Source: JBCCXZ01 sp965228005
Lineage (GTDB): Bacteria; Planctomycetota; Planctomycetia; Pirellulales; Lacipirellulaceae
DNA length: 64,000 nt
Direction: 5' to 3'
NCBI GenBank assembly: GCA_965228005.1
Contig: CBDDGV010000004.1
Location: forward strand, 1,294,280-1,358,279
Part shown: positions 44,629 through 55,261 of the stretch, piece by piece
How positions within the stretch are numbered: position 1 is the stretch's first letter
Layout: every line of letters starts with the position of its first letter
Position numbers and translations under genes: made by a program
Notes under the pieces: generated by a model
Told to the model about the DNA's origin: nothing
Seen by the model: only the letters and a program-made list of their open reading frames with translations
Databases searched by the model: none

Positions 44629-45330
44629 ATGAGCCAAACCCAACCCACCGCCGCCGCAGACCCGGCCGAACCAGCTCCTGAGTGGCCGCCCGCGCCGAAG
44701 CCCACGCTCTGGTACCGTACCGTCGTAGCCACCCTGCGGTTCTTGAGCCACTTCTCCTTTCCGACCCGCATTACCGGCCGCGAGTACCTCCCCGAACGCG
44801 GCCCCGTGCTAGTGCTGTGCAACCACGTCAGCTATCTCGACGCGGTGTTGGCGGCTTTCACCTGCGACCGCCCTCTGAAATGCTTGGCCCGAAAGGGCTT
44901 ATTCGTTGGGCCGTTTGCGACCCTCATCCGCTCGCTCGGCGCCATGCCGGTTGATCAGGAGGGCTCCGCCCTGGGCGGCATCCGGGCCGGGATGAAGGTG
45001 CTGAAGGAGGGCCACGCCCTGCTGATCTTCCCCGAGGGCGGCCGCAGCGAAGACGGCCAGCTCCAGCCGCTGATGCCGGGGTTTCTCCCGCTGATGAAGC
45101 GTAGCAAGGCCCAGGTCCTGCCGATGGCGGTCGCGGGAGCCTTCGAGTGTTGGCCCCGCCAGAGGCTGTTGCCTCGCCCCGGCCGGCTGCAAGTCTCGGT
45201 CGGCCCGGTCCTCTCCCCGGAGGACTTCGAGGGCATGACCGACGACCAGCGCTTGCAGCTCGTTTATGACCGCATGGCGGCCGAATTCGAGGCGGCCACC
45301 GCGGCGCTGCACAAACGCCAGGGCCGCTGA
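44629..45330 (+). CDS. plsC: 1-acyl-sn-glycerol-3-phosphate acyltransferase (PlsC family)
   Basis: The 233-residue product has a Pro-rich N-terminus, then the PlsC core: catalytic HX4D in LCNHVSYLDAVLAAF, the glycerol-phosphate motif FPEGGRSEDG, and VLPMAVAGAFE. It acylates lysophosphatidic acid at the inner membrane. The ATG at 44629 is 43 nt after cmk; the GGAGG upstream is a little distant. Part of cmk-plsC-rpsA. Confidence 0.92.
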   Translation: MSQTQPTAAADPAEPAPEWPPAPKPTLWYRTVVATLRFLSHFSFPTRITGREYLPERGPVLVLCNHVSYLDAVLAAFTCDRPLKCLARKGLFVGPFATLIRSLGAMPVDQEGSALGGIRAGMKVLKEGHALLIFPEGGRSEDGQLQPLMPGFLPLMKRSKAQVLPMAVAGAFECWPRQRLLPRPGRLQVSVGPVLSPEDFEGMTDDQRLQLVYDRMAAEFEAATAALHKRQGR

Positions 45331-45408
45331 GGCCCGAGCCCTGTGGCACACCCCTCGCCGGGCCTGCATCGCGGCTGCAAAGGCCCCCCGAACCAACACT
45401 TAGGCTGA

Positions 45409-45437
45409 TTGTGCCTAGCCGCCGATCGTGATAAACT
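45409..45437 (+). promoter_or_regulatory. Candidate rpsA promoter with extended -10
   Basis: TTGTGC (45409-45414), 17-nt spacer, TAAACT (45432-45437) preceded by TGA, an extended -10-like TGN. It implies a leader of about 130 nt before rpsA. Confidence 0.45.
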
Positions 45438-45571
45438 CTCGGATTCGTTGAAGCCCGCCCGCTGGCGGTGGGCAGCCCATTCCCCTAACCCCGTGGCACC
45501 CGTCCCAACCGCAGCCCCAAACGCCCAAGGCGCGCCCCGCTGCTCCGGACCGCCCCCGTTCTGATCCCTCC

Positions 45572-47449
<1,878 letters not shown>

Positions 47450-47475
47450 CCGGCGCATTCCCAAACCGAACCCAC

Positions 47476-47512
47476 AAGGGCGCGCGGGCACGACCCGTTG
47501 CGCCCTTTTTTC
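47476..47512 (+). terminator. Rho-independent terminator of the cmk-plsC-rpsA unit
   Basis: AAGGGCGC (47476-47483) pairs with GCGCCCTT (47500-47507), an inner CGGG/CCCG adds to the stem, and TTTTTT follows. It lies 26 nt after the rpsA stop. Confidence 0.88.
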
Positions 47513-47643
47513 TGCTACGTTCCGGACCCCACGCACATTCGCTGCACGGCAACGGATCGGCCGCCTTCTAGAGTGCCCACGCGGGCCGCGTCGATGACAA
47601 ACGCATCCCGCCCGTTCCTTGCACTCCCCCTGCGCCGACCGCC

Positions 47644-48501
47644 ATGCCCACCCAGACCAAGAGCCGCCGCACCTCCGACGGCGCGGTCCAGTCTCCGCTG
47701 GAGACCTACCTCCGCGAGATCAACGAGACCGCCCTGCTGACCGCCGCGGAGGAGCGCGAGCTCGCCACCCGCATCGGCGAGGGCGACACCGCGGCGCGCG
47801 ACCGCATGGTCCGAGCCAACCTCCGCCTGGTGGTCAACATCGCCCGCGGCTACTCGGGCAAGGGCCTGAGCCTGCAGGACCTGATCGAAGAGGGCAACCT
47901 GGGCCTGCTCCGCGCCGTCGAGGGTTTCGACCCCGGCGTCGGCACGCGGTTCAGCACGTACGCCAGCTACTGGATCAAACAGTCCATCAAGCGGGCCCTG
48001 ATCAACACCGGCAAGACGATCCGCATCCCCGCCTACATGGTCGAGCTGCTCTCGAAGTGGCGCCGGGCAACCGCCAGGCTGACCGAAGAGCTGGACCGCA
48101 CGCCCACGCCCGAAGAGATCGCCCGCGTGCTCGGCCTGCCCAAGAAGAAGCTGCCGATCATCAAGAAGGCGATCAAGATCTACAACGCCACGCCCCAGAC
48201 CGACCAGACCGAGGCCGGCTGGACCCTGGGCGACATGATCACCGACGAGCGGCAACTCAGCCCCGACGACGCGCTCGTCGAGAGCGACAGCCTCCGCCAC
48301 GTGCTCGAGATGCTCAGCACCATGGACGAACGCGAGGCCGCCGTGCTCCGCATGCGGTTCGGCCTCGACAACGAGCAGCCGCAGACGCTCAAAGAGATCG
48401 GCGAACGCCTGGGCCTCACCCGCGAGCGGGTCCGCCAGATCGAGAACGAAGCGCTCAACCGCATGGCCGAGAGCATGCAGGACCCGCGCGACAGGCGCTA
48501 G
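47644..48501 (+). CDS. Primary-type sigma-70 factor (RpoD/SigA-like)
   Basis: The 285-residue factor has region 1.2 (SPLETYLREINETALLTAAE), region 2 (LRLVVNIARGYSGKGLSLQD, DLIEEGNLGL, FSTYASYWIKQSIKRAL), region 3 (about 130-205) and region 4 (LSTMDEREAAVLRMRFGLDN, TLKEIGERLGLTRERVRQIE). It lacks the long region 1.1/NCR insert of classical RpoD, so it is a compact group 1/2 factor. ATG 47644 lies 131 nt after the rpsA terminator. It directs promoter recognition for growth or stress genes. Confidence 0.94.
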   Translation: MPTQTKSRRTSDGAVQSPLETYLREINETALLTAAEERELATRIGEGDTAARDRMVRANLRLVVNIARGYSGKGLSLQDLIEEGNLGLLRAVEGFDPGVGTRFSTYASYWIKQSIKRALINTGKTIRIPAYMVELLSKWRRATARLTEELDRTPTPEEIARVLGLPKKKLPIIKKAIKIYNATPQTDQTEAGWTLGDMITDERQLSPDDALVESDSLRHVLEMLSTMDEREAAVLRMRFGLDNEQPQTLKEIGERLGLTRERVRQIENEALNRMAESMQDPRDRR

Positions 48502-48624
48502 GGCGCGACCGTTTTTCGACGCCCGATCGGTCCAATTCCTCCGATCGCGACAACGCCGCTCACGCTCGCGATCCGCCCAAGGCGCGCTATTCGTCGGTGC
48601 TGCAATAGTTGAGCACAAACTTGT

Positions 48625-48654
48625 TTGACGACTCCAAAATCGTCTGCCTAGTAT
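48625..48654 (+). promoter_or_regulatory. Promoter of the secreted hypothetical gene
   Basis: TTGACG (48625-48630), 18-nt spacer, TAGTAT (48649-48654). This matches sigma-70 consensus well (5/6 and 4/6). It overlaps the 14-mer CTGCCTAGTATCGA (48644-48657) shared with the pyrG leader. Confidence 0.55.
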
Positions 48655-48662
48655 CGATGCGT

Positions 48663-48680
48663 CGGCGGTGAAAACCGCCG
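48663..48680 (+). promoter_or_regulatory. 5' leader hairpin with GAAA tetraloop
   Basis: CGGCGGT-GAAA-ACCGCCG is a perfect 7-bp stem closed by a stable GNRA-type loop, just after the expected transcription start near 48661. Such 5' hairpins often protect mRNA. It is 48 nt upstream of the ATG. Confidence 0.5.
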
Positions 48681-48727
48681 CCCCCGCACTCCCCGCAGCT
48701 GCGACCCTCCTCCCTTCAGCCCCTCCG

Positions 48728-49180
48728 ATGAACACCTTGAAGCGAGCGGCCGCCGCCGCCTTCCTTGCGGCGACCGCAGTGGATTGCCTGGCTCAGGACA
48801 CCGAGGCCCCGGTCTATATCCGTCGGGGTCTGTCAACCGGTCCGCGCTACCACGCCGGATCGCTTGCTGCCGGGCAATCCCCTTTCGGAGTCGCGGGCCC
48901 TTACGGCGGAGGCTTCTACGGCGGCGGCTTCGTGGGGCCGGTCTTCCCGCCTTACTGGGGCTTCGGCTTCGGGGGCGTCGCCGCCACGCAGGGCAACTTC
49001 CGCGGCTACACCTACTCGCGGCCCTACCCCACCCACCTCGACTGGCAGGCCGTCCGATCTCGGGCGCCGCACGTCTGCGGACCCGGCTGTGTCCACGCGT
49101 ACGCCAACCCGGGGGTGTGGGGTCTTCCAGCAATCGAGGGCGTCGAGACGCTCCCCGAGCAGCCGGCTGTCCTACCGTGA
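48728..49180 (+). CDS. Secreted Gly/Tyr/Pro-rich hypothetical protein
   Basis: The 150-residue protein from ATG 48728 has a signal peptide (LKRAAAAAFLAATAVDCLAQ) and a Gly/Tyr/Phe-rich middle (GPYGGGFYGGGFVGPVF, YWGFGFGGV). Two Cys in HVCGPGCVHAY may form a disulfide or bind metal. No family recognised. Its last 9 nt overlap the 3' end of bamA on the opposite strand. Confidence 0.7.
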   Translation: MNTLKRAAAAAFLAATAVDCLAQDTEAPVYIRRGLSTGPRYHAGSLAAGQSPFGVAGPYGGGFYGGGFVGPVFPPYWGFGFGGVAATQGNFRGYTYSRPYPTHLDWQAVRSRAPHVCGPGCVHAYANPGVWGLPAIEGVETLPEQPAVLP

Positions 49181-52100
49181 GAAGCCGAGGCTGAAGCTGA
49201 ACACGTCGCGTTCGTCGAACGCGGCCTCGGCCACCGACCAGGCGAAGTCCAGCGCAATCGGCGCCGGGCCCAGGGCCGGTACCGTGATCCGCAGACCCAC
49301 ACCGGGCGCCACGCGGAAGTCTTCGATCTGCACATCCGGCTCGACCGTGCCGAAGTCCACGAACGCCACGCCGTGCAGCGTCTCGTCCGCGGTGATCGGG
49401 AACAGGTACTGGGCCGAGTTGATCCACTGGAACGTACCGCCCAGCTCGATCCGCTGCCCGCCCAGGAAGAACGCCGGCGACGCCCCGCGGAAGTCGTAAC
49501 CCCGCATCGTGGAGAAGCCGCCCGCGAAGTACCGGTCGTAGATCGGCGCCTGGTCGCCCAGGTAGCCGACGTTCGTGGCGAAGCTCAGCACGTGCCGCCC
49601 CGAGTGGTCGGGCCGTTCACGCAGCAGGAAGTACTGCCGGTATTCGGCCTCCACCCGCTCGTACTCGAACTTTCCGATCGTGTACGCCCCGCGGAGCTGC
49701 AGGTAGTGCCCCTCGGTCGGCAGGAACGCGCTGTCCCGGGTGTCGTTCACACCGGTGATGCCGAACTCGTGCAGTTGGTTGTCGCCCACCACCTCGTCGA
49801 GGTCGGCGACCTGACCGGGGAGCGTGGTGATGTCGGAGACGTTCACGTTCTCGCCGCGGTAGGAAAGGGACGTCGAGAGGTCCCGCTCCAACCACTGGTA
49901 GCCCAGAGCCACCCGGCCGCCCAGCCGCTGTTCGTCGTAGTTGTTGAACCGCCGGTCGAAGTACGAACCGCTCAGGCTCAAGCTGATCGGGGAATCGAAC
50001 AAGTAGGGCTGGCTGAAGCTCAGCAGGTAGCGGTTCACTTCGCTACCGGGCGAGGCGTCGATCCGGAACCGCTGCCCGTCGCCGCGCCAGGCCGTGCCGT
50101 TGCGGAAGTCCTCGAAGCTCGTCGGCGGCCGCCGCCAGTCGAAGTTGCGTTCGTCGATGACGATGTTGCCCACCACGCCCGCGTCGGAGTTCACGCCCAG
50201 GCCCAGCATCAGCCGGCCCGTTTGCGTCTCCTGGCCGCTGAAGATGATGTCCACCGTTTGGTCGGTGTCCGGGTACGGCTGCCCGGGCAGGCCGTACACC
50301 CCGCTGGGGAACGGCTGGTACCCCGGCACGGGGTTGGCTGAGAATCCCGGCGTCGGCCCGAACTGCCCCGCCGGCGGCGGCAGGTCGGGAGTGAACTGCA
50401 CCGGCTGCACGTTCTGGTCGGCCACCGCGGTCGGCTTGCTCGACGGGCCGGTCGGACGCACCGCCGTACCGCCGTAGCCCTGCTGCTGCGTGTTCAGGTT
50501 CGCGTAGGCCGGGTTCACTGCCGCGGGGCTCTGCCCGCGCAGCTGCCCGTAGGGGTTGGACGCGGGCTGCTGGGCGGCCGTCGACGCGCGTGGTACGGCC
50601 CGCCACTCCGACTGTTGGTTCTGATACTCTTCGGGGCTCTGCCCGCGGACCACCGTCGGCGCGCCCGCAGGCGGAAGCTCCGACCGTGGCGTAGCACCGT
50701 TCGGGCCGAAGCCCGTCGACGGGTTCGCCCGCTGCGACTCCAGCCACCGGCGGTAGTGGGCTTCGTCTTGGAATTCAATCTCCACGTCCGGCGCACCGCG
50801 TAAGCAGGACGGAACCACCCCCGGCGGCGGCAGCACCGGCGGCCCCGGGTTGTCGGGGCTCTGGCCGCGGAAACCGCCGCCCGAACTCTGCCTCTCCGGC
50901 CGCGACGCCACGGAGGCCTCGTCCGAGATGCGGTACGTGATCTTCGGCCGCACGCCCGTCGCCGGGTCGACGTGGAACAGGCTGCTCGCCGCCAGCCGAC
51001 GCTCGCTCGCACGCAGCTTGCGGATGTCCATGATCTCGCCCGGCACCAGGTCCAGCCGGTTGAGAGCCACCTGGCGCCGCGTGTGCGGGTTGTCGCCGGT
51101 GATGTTCACGATGATCCGCCCCACGCGCCACTGCTCGCCCTCTTCGATGTGGTAGACGATGTCCACCATGCCGGGCTCTTCGAGGTAGATCGTCTCGGGC
51201 CGCACGTCCGCGAACACGTAGCCGTGGCTGCCGTACAGCTCCTGCAGCCAGTTGGCGTCCTTCAGCATCTTGGCCTGCTCGAAGAACTCGTCCGCCTTGA
51301 GCTTGGCGGTGTCGGCCATCGCCACCGGCTCGAACTTGGTGTTCCCCAGGAACCGCACGTTGCGGATCTTCGACCGCGGCCCTTCGTGGATCACGAACGT
51401 CAGGTCGGCCCAGTTGCCCTCTTCGTTGTACTTCAGCCGCCGCCCGACCCGCGCCTGGAAGAAGCCGAACGACCGGTAGTAGGCCGTCAGCTTCTCCACG
51501 TCCGCGTTGAGCGTCTCCGTGTCGATGTAGCCCTTCCACAGCTTGAGGATCGGCGGCTTCGACTTGACCAGCGTCTTCAGCCGGCTGTCGCTGGCGAACG
51601 TGTTCCCCACGAAGTCGACCGACCACACCTTCTCGCTCTTGCCCTCGTTGATGATAAACGTGACGCCCTTGTCGGTGGGCTTGCTGCCCTCGTCGATCGT
51701 CACCTGCACGTCGTTGTGGCCGCGGCCCTTGTAGTACTCTTCGATCTTCCGCGCCGCGTCTTCCACCGCGTACGGCTCGATCGCCCCGCCGGCCAGCAGG
51801 CCGGTCTCTTTCTTGAGCTTCTTGTCGGGCACGGCCTTGTTGCCCAGGAACTGCACGTAGCGGATCGTCGGCCGCTCCTTCACCTGGAAGATCACGACCC
51901 GCCCGGCAGGCGTCTGCTGCTGGAGCGTCTGGATGTCGACGAACCAGCCCAGGTTGTCGAGCTGCCGCACGTCCCGGTTGATGATCGACGGGTCGAACTC
52001 ACGCCCCACGCGGGTGTTCAGGTGGCCGGCGATCTTCACCGTGGGGATCGTGTCGTTGCCCACGATCCGCACTTCCGCCACGCGGCGCGATGGGTCGAGC

Positions 52101-52249
52101 TGCTCTCCCTCCGCGGCTTCGGCGGCCGTCGGCGGCGGGGCCGGCAGCAGCTCCTGGGAAGGAGCCCGGCAGACGGCCAAACACACGGCCGCCCACGCTC
52201 CGAGGAGCGTTCGCAGACACGCGGCACGCGGGGATTCGACGAGGGGCAT
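49172..52249 (-). CDS. bamA: Omp85/BamA outer-membrane assembly factor with disordered insert
   Basis: The 1025-residue protein from ATG 52249 has a signal peptide (ACLRTLLGAWAAVCLAVC) and POTRA domains over about 55-430 (VAEVRIVGNDTIPTVKI, IRYVQFLGNKAVPDKKL, KIRNVRFLGNTKFEPVA). It then carries an unusual Gln/Pro/Gly-rich linker (about 443-660) with three copies of RGQSP, then a 16-strand-type barrel (about 665-1025) with the FSTMRGYDFRGA motif near 914 and a C-terminal strand ending FSLGFSR. It inserts beta-barrel proteins into the outer membrane. A longer start at 52375 lacks a signal-first layout. The 3' end overlaps the neighbour gene by 9 nt. Confidence 0.95.
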   Translation of the reverse strand: MPLVESPRAACLRTLLGAWAAVCLAVCRAPSQELLPAPPPTAAEAAEGEQLDPSRRVAEVRIVGNDTIPTVKIAGHLNTRVGREFDPSIINRDVRQLDNLGWFVDIQTLQQQTPAGRVVIFQVKERPTIRYVQFLGNKAVPDKKLKKETGLLAGGAIEPYAVEDAARKIEEYYKGRGHNDVQVTIDEGSKPTDKGVTFIINEGKSEKVWSVDFVGNTFASDSRLKTLVKSKPPILKLWKGYIDTETLNADVEKLTAYYRSFGFFQARVGRRLKYNEEGNWADLTFVIHEGPRSKIRNVRFLGNTKFEPVAMADTAKLKADEFFEQAKMLKDANWLQELYGSHGYVFADVRPETIYLEEPGMVDIVYHIEEGEQWRVGRIIVNITGDNPHTRRQVALNRLDLVPGEIMDIRKLRASERRLAASSLFHVDPATGVRPKITYRISDEASVASRPERQSSGGGFRGQSPDNPGPPVLPPPGVVPSCLRGAPDVEIEFQDEAHYRRWLESQRANPSTGFGPNGATPRSELPPAGAPTVVRGQSPEEYQNQQSEWRAVPRASTAAQQPASNPYGQLRGQSPAAVNPAYANLNTQQQGYGGTAVRPTGPSSKPTAVADQNVQPVQFTPDLPPPAGQFGPTPGFSANPVPGYQPFPSGVYGLPGQPYPDTDQTVDIIFSGQETQTGRLMLGLGVNSDAGVVGNIVIDERNFDWRRPPTSFEDFRNGTAWRGDGQRFRIDASPGSEVNRYLLSFSQPYLFDSPISLSLSGSYFDRRFNNYDEQRLGGRVALGYQWLERDLSTSLSYRGENVNVSDITTLPGQVADLDEVVGDNQLHEFGITGVNDTRDSAFLPTEGHYLQLRGAYTIGKFEYERVEAEYRQYFLLRERPDHSGRHVLSFATNVGYLGDQAPIYDRYFAGGFSTMRGYDFRGASPAFFLGGQRIELGGTFQWINSAQYLFPITADETLHGVAFVDFGTVEPDVQIEDFRVAPGVGLRITVPALGPAPIALDFAWSVAEAAFDERDVFSFSLGFSR

Positions 52250-52434
52250 GGGCCAGGGTGCGCGGTGATCGGGACAAGGCTTCAGACGCACCCGGCAGGC
52301 CGCGAGGCCGCTGGAACTGCGCCAACGCACCGGCTCGCTGCCGGCACGGACGGGGAGAAATAGCCGATCCCCCAACCACCCGCAAGGCAGACTTGGCTAG
52401 GCCCGTCCCGCAGGAGGACATCTGAATTCCCAAA

Positions 52435-52506
52435 TGTGGGAGGGCTCTCCGAGCCCGATCCTGGATTGCTATGAGGGCGGAATCGGGCTCGGAGAGCCCT
52501 CCCACA
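52435..52506. repeat. REP-like paired hairpin repeat between dnaB and bamA
   Basis: The arms 52435-52459 and 52482-52506 are perfect 25-nt inverted copies. Each arm also self-pairs: GGGCTC-TCC-GAGCCC (left) and GGGCTC-GGA-GAGCCC (right). Confidence 0.92.
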
Positions 52507-52544
52507 AAAGGTATGCGCTCTCGCTAGCAGCCGGAGTGATCGAC

Positions 52545-53981
52545 CTAGAAATCGTCACTGTAGTCCGCCTCGAACTCCGCGTGCGGCTTGAACATCGCGT
52601 TGCGGAAACGGGTAAACTCGTGAACCCAGACAAGCTTCACGTCGCCCGTCGGCCCGTTCCGCTGCTTGCGGATCAGGATCTCCGCCTCGCCCCGGTGGGC
52701 GTCCCGCTCCTGCTCGTCGCTGGCGTAGTACTCCTCGCGGTGCACGAACATCACCACGTCGGCGTCCTGCTCGATGGCGCCCGACTCACGCAGGTTGCTC
52801 AGCTGCGGCTTGTTGTCCCGCGACGACTCCACCTGCCGGTTGAGCTGCGCCAGGCACAGCACCGGCACCTCCAGCTCGCGGGCCAGGCCCTTCAGCCGCC
52901 GCGCGATCCGCGCCACCTGCTCCTGCCGCGGGTCGCGGGGGTTGTCGGGCTCGATCAGCTGCAGGTAGTCGATCACCACCAGGCTCAGCCCGCCCCGCCG
53001 CTTCATCCGCCGCGCGTTCGCCGCGATCTCCGTCATCGTCCGGCTCGGCGAGTCGTCGATCAGCAGCGGCGCCTTGCTCAGCTCGGAGCTCGACTTGATG
53101 AGCTTCGCCATCTCCTCCTTGCTCAGCGTGCCGTTGCGCACGTGCTGACCGTTCACCTCCGCGTGCGAGCAGAGCATGCGGTCGGCCAGCTCCATCGCCG
53201 ACATCTCGAGGCTCACGAACAGCGCCGGCTGGCCGAGCTCGATCGTCACGTGCTCCGCGATGTTCAGCGCCAGCGCCGTCTTGCCCATACTCGGTCTGGC
53301 GGCCAGGATCACCAGCTCCGACTTCTGCAGCCCGCCGGTGGTCTTGTCGAAGTCCACGAACCCCGTCGCCAGGCCGCCGGTCTGGCTCTGGCCGATGCGG
53401 GCGTCGATCCGGTCCATCGCCTGGTGCAGGATGTCGTTGATCGGCCGCGGGTCGCCCTGCCCCCGGTTCTCGAGGATCGAGAAGATCTTCTCCTCGGCCC
53501 GGCCCAGCTTCTCGCGGGTGTCGGTCCCGGGCTCGTAAGCGTCGTGGACGATGTCGGTGCCCGCGTGGATCAGCGAACGCAGCACCGACCGGTCCGCGAC
53601 GATCTGGGCGTAGTACTCCGCATGCGCGGCGGTCGGCACTTGCCGCCCCACTTCGGCGAGGTACGCGGCGCCGCCCACCGCTTCGTACTGGTCCGCCGCC
53701 CGCAGGCTCTCGACCAGCAGCATCGGGTCGACCCGCTTGCCGGTGTCGTGCATCTCGAGCAGGTGCTCGTAGATCGTGCGGTTGGCCTCGCTGGAAAAGT
53801 CCGCCGGCCGAACGATGAGCGCGACCTCGTCGAACACCTCCGGCAGCAGCAGAATACTGCCGAGCACCGCGCGTTCCGCCTCGAGGTTCTGCGGCGGAGA
53901 GCGGTCGCTGTCGCCCGCCGCTGAAGAACGCCGGGCCGCCCCGTCGGATCGCCGCTGCGGATTCCGTTCAACCGTCGACAT
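52545..53981 (-). CDS. dnaB: Replicative DNA helicase DnaB
   Basis: Hexameric helicase (478 aa). The N-terminal domain (about 30-135) starts QNLEAERAVLGSILLLPEVF. The RecA-like C-terminal domain holds Walker A ARPSMGKTA (228-236), FVSLEMSAMELADRML, Walker B LVVIDYLQLI, and LAQLNRQVESS, with the Arg finger region near the end. GGGAG lies 7 nt before ATG 53981. It is the last gene of the rplY-pth-rpsF-ssb-rplI-dnaB group, 82 nt after rplI. Confidence 0.97.
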   Translation of the reverse strand: MSTVERNPQRRSDGAARRSSAAGDSDRSPPQNLEAERAVLGSILLLPEVFDEVALIVRPADFSSEANRTIYEHLLEMHDTGKRVDPMLLVESLRAADQYEAVGGAAYLAEVGRQVPTAAHAEYYAQIVADRSVLRSLIHAGTDIVHDAYEPGTDTREKLGRAEEKIFSILENRGQGDPRPINDILHQAMDRIDARIGQSQTGGLATGFVDFDKTTGGLQKSELVILAARPSMGKTALALNIAEHVTIELGQPALFVSLEMSAMELADRMLCSHAEVNGQHVRNGTLSKEEMAKLIKSSSELSKAPLLIDDSPSRTMTEIAANARRMKRRGGLSLVVIDYLQLIEPDNPRDPRQEQVARIARRLKGLARELEVPVLCLAQLNRQVESSRDNKPQLSNLRESGAIEQDADVVMFVHREEYYASDEQERDAHRGEAEILIRKQRNGPTGDVKLVWVHEFTRFRNAMFKPHAEFEADYSDDF

Positions 53982-54063
53982 GGCCCGCTCCCTGGGTGCT
54001 CAGTTCAGACGCACCGCGGATCATCCCTGCATCCGCATTCCGCAACCCGAATTCGGCGATCGC

Positions 54064-54603
54064 CTACTTCTCGTCGGCGCCGACCTGCGGCACGACCCAC
54101 ACCTTCAGCTCGCCCTCGACCTCGCTCGCCAGGCGGAACTTCACGGTGTACAGGCCCAGCTCCTTGAGCGGGCCCTCCAGACGCACCTGCTCGGGCAGCA
54201 GCGTCACGCCGTTCTTCTTCAGGGCGTCCACAATCTCCGGCGCCCCGACGCTGCCGTACAGGTGGCCGTCCTCGGTGGCGTTCGCCTCGATCGTGATGCT
54301 CTGCTTGGCGATCTCCGCGGCGTTGCGGCGGAGGTCGGCCTTGGCCGCCCGCTCCAGCTCCTGCAGCTTCACGCGGTGCTTCTCGACCATCCGCTTGTGG
54401 TGGTCGGTGGCGATCGTCGCCATGCCCTGCGGGATCAGGTAGTTGTAGGCGTAGCCCCGCTTCACCTCGACCACCTCGCCCTGGGCGCCCAGGTGCTCGA
54501 CGTTGTGGATCAGCAGCAGCTCGATCCCCCCGTGCGGGCCCTTCGGCAGACGCTTGATGCGGTTGACCGGCTTGCGGGACTTCTTCTTGGCTTGAGCGGG
54601 CAT
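54064..54603 (-). CDS. rplI: 50S ribosomal protein L9 with basic N-terminal extension
   Basis: L9 (179 aa from ATG 54603). The N-domain motif reads IELLLIHNVEHLGAQGEVVE and RGYAYNYLIPQGMA; the C-domain follows a long helix (HHKRMVEKHRVKLQELERAA) with LYGSVGAPEIVDAL and GLYTVKFRLASEVEGELK. A Lys/Arg/Pro-rich stretch of about 28 residues precedes the normal N-terminus, which is unusual. In-frame upstream codons lie inside the repeat element and are rejected. Between ssb and dnaB as in many bacteria. Confidence 0.95.
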   Translation of the reverse strand: MPAQAKKKSRKPVNRIKRLPKGPHGGIELLLIHNVEHLGAQGEVVEVKRGYAYNYLIPQGMATIATDHHKRMVEKHRVKLQELERAAKADLRRNAAEIAKQSITIEANATEDGHLYGSVGAPEIVDALKKNGVTLLPEQVRLEGPLKELGLYTVKFRLASEVEGELKVWVVPQVGADEK

Positions 54604-54646
54604 GGAGGTGTGCCTAATGGTTATCGCGTTGTCTTGCTGTTTGATT

Positions 54647-54719
54647 TGTGGGAGGGCTCTCCGAGCCCGATTTCGCTCTGATCTGGAAACCGTGATCGGC
54701 CTCAGAGAGGCCTCCCACA
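54647..54719. repeat. REP-like paired hairpin repeat between ssb and rplI
   Basis: Left arm 54647-54671 (GGGCTC-TCC-GAGCCC) and right arm 54695-54719 (GGCCTC-AGA-GAGGCC); the two arms differ but each retains internal pairing. Confidence 0.9.
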
Positions 54720-54748
54720 ATCGGTGGTTTGGATTCGTCTGGCCGGCC

Positions 54749-55210
54749 TTAGAACGGGATCTCGTCTTCCGGCGGCCGGCCGCCGCTGGGGCCGTCGGAG
54801 TACTGCGGCGGGGCGTCCGAGTACGAGTAGCTGTCCTGCTGGGAGGACGAACGGCCGCCGCCCCCTCCGCCCCGCGGGCCGCCGTCGCGGCCGCCGAGCA
54901 TCTGCATCTTGTCGGCCACCACGCGGAGCTTCGAACGCTTCTGGCCGTCCTTCTCCCACGTGTCGAGCTTCAGCCGGCCCTCGATCAGGCAGCTGGAACC
55001 CTTGCTCAGGTACTCGCACGCGACCTCGGCCGTGCGGCCCCACAGCGTGATGTCGACGAAGGTCGTCTCGTCGACCCACTCGTTGTTCTTCTTCACGCGG
55101 TCGTTGACGGCCAGGCCGATCTCGCTGACCGCCGTGCCGCTGGGGATGTGCCGCAGCTCGGGGTCGCGCGTCAGGTTGCCGACCAGTACCACTCGGTTGT
55201 AGCTCGCCAT
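54749..55210 (-). CDS. ssb: Single-stranded DNA-binding protein
   Basis: SSB (153 aa). The OB fold starts SYNRVVLVGNLTRDPELRHI, with FVDITLWGRTAEVACEYLSK and LIEGRLKLDTWEKDGQKRSK. A Gly/Ser/Tyr-rich linker leads to the acidic tip EDEIPF, which docks replication and repair proteins. GGGAGAAC precedes ATG 55210. Between rpsF and rplI. Confidence 0.97.
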   Translation of the reverse strand: MASYNRVVLVGNLTRDPELRHIPSGTAVSEIGLAVNDRVKKNNEWVDETTFVDITLWGRTAEVACEYLSKGSSCLIEGRLKLDTWEKDGQKRSKLRVVADKMQMLGGRDGGPRGGGGGGRSSSQQDSYSYSDAPPQYSDGPSGGRPPEDEIPF

Positions 55211-55261
55211 GCTGTTCTCCCGCGGCGGGTCCGTTCTTCCTTCGGGGTTCCTCGCGAACGC

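Noticed and set aside
51000..52363. 463-codon plus-strand ORF opposite bamA
   Set aside because: Antisense shadow; the POTRA motifs on the minus strand are clear.
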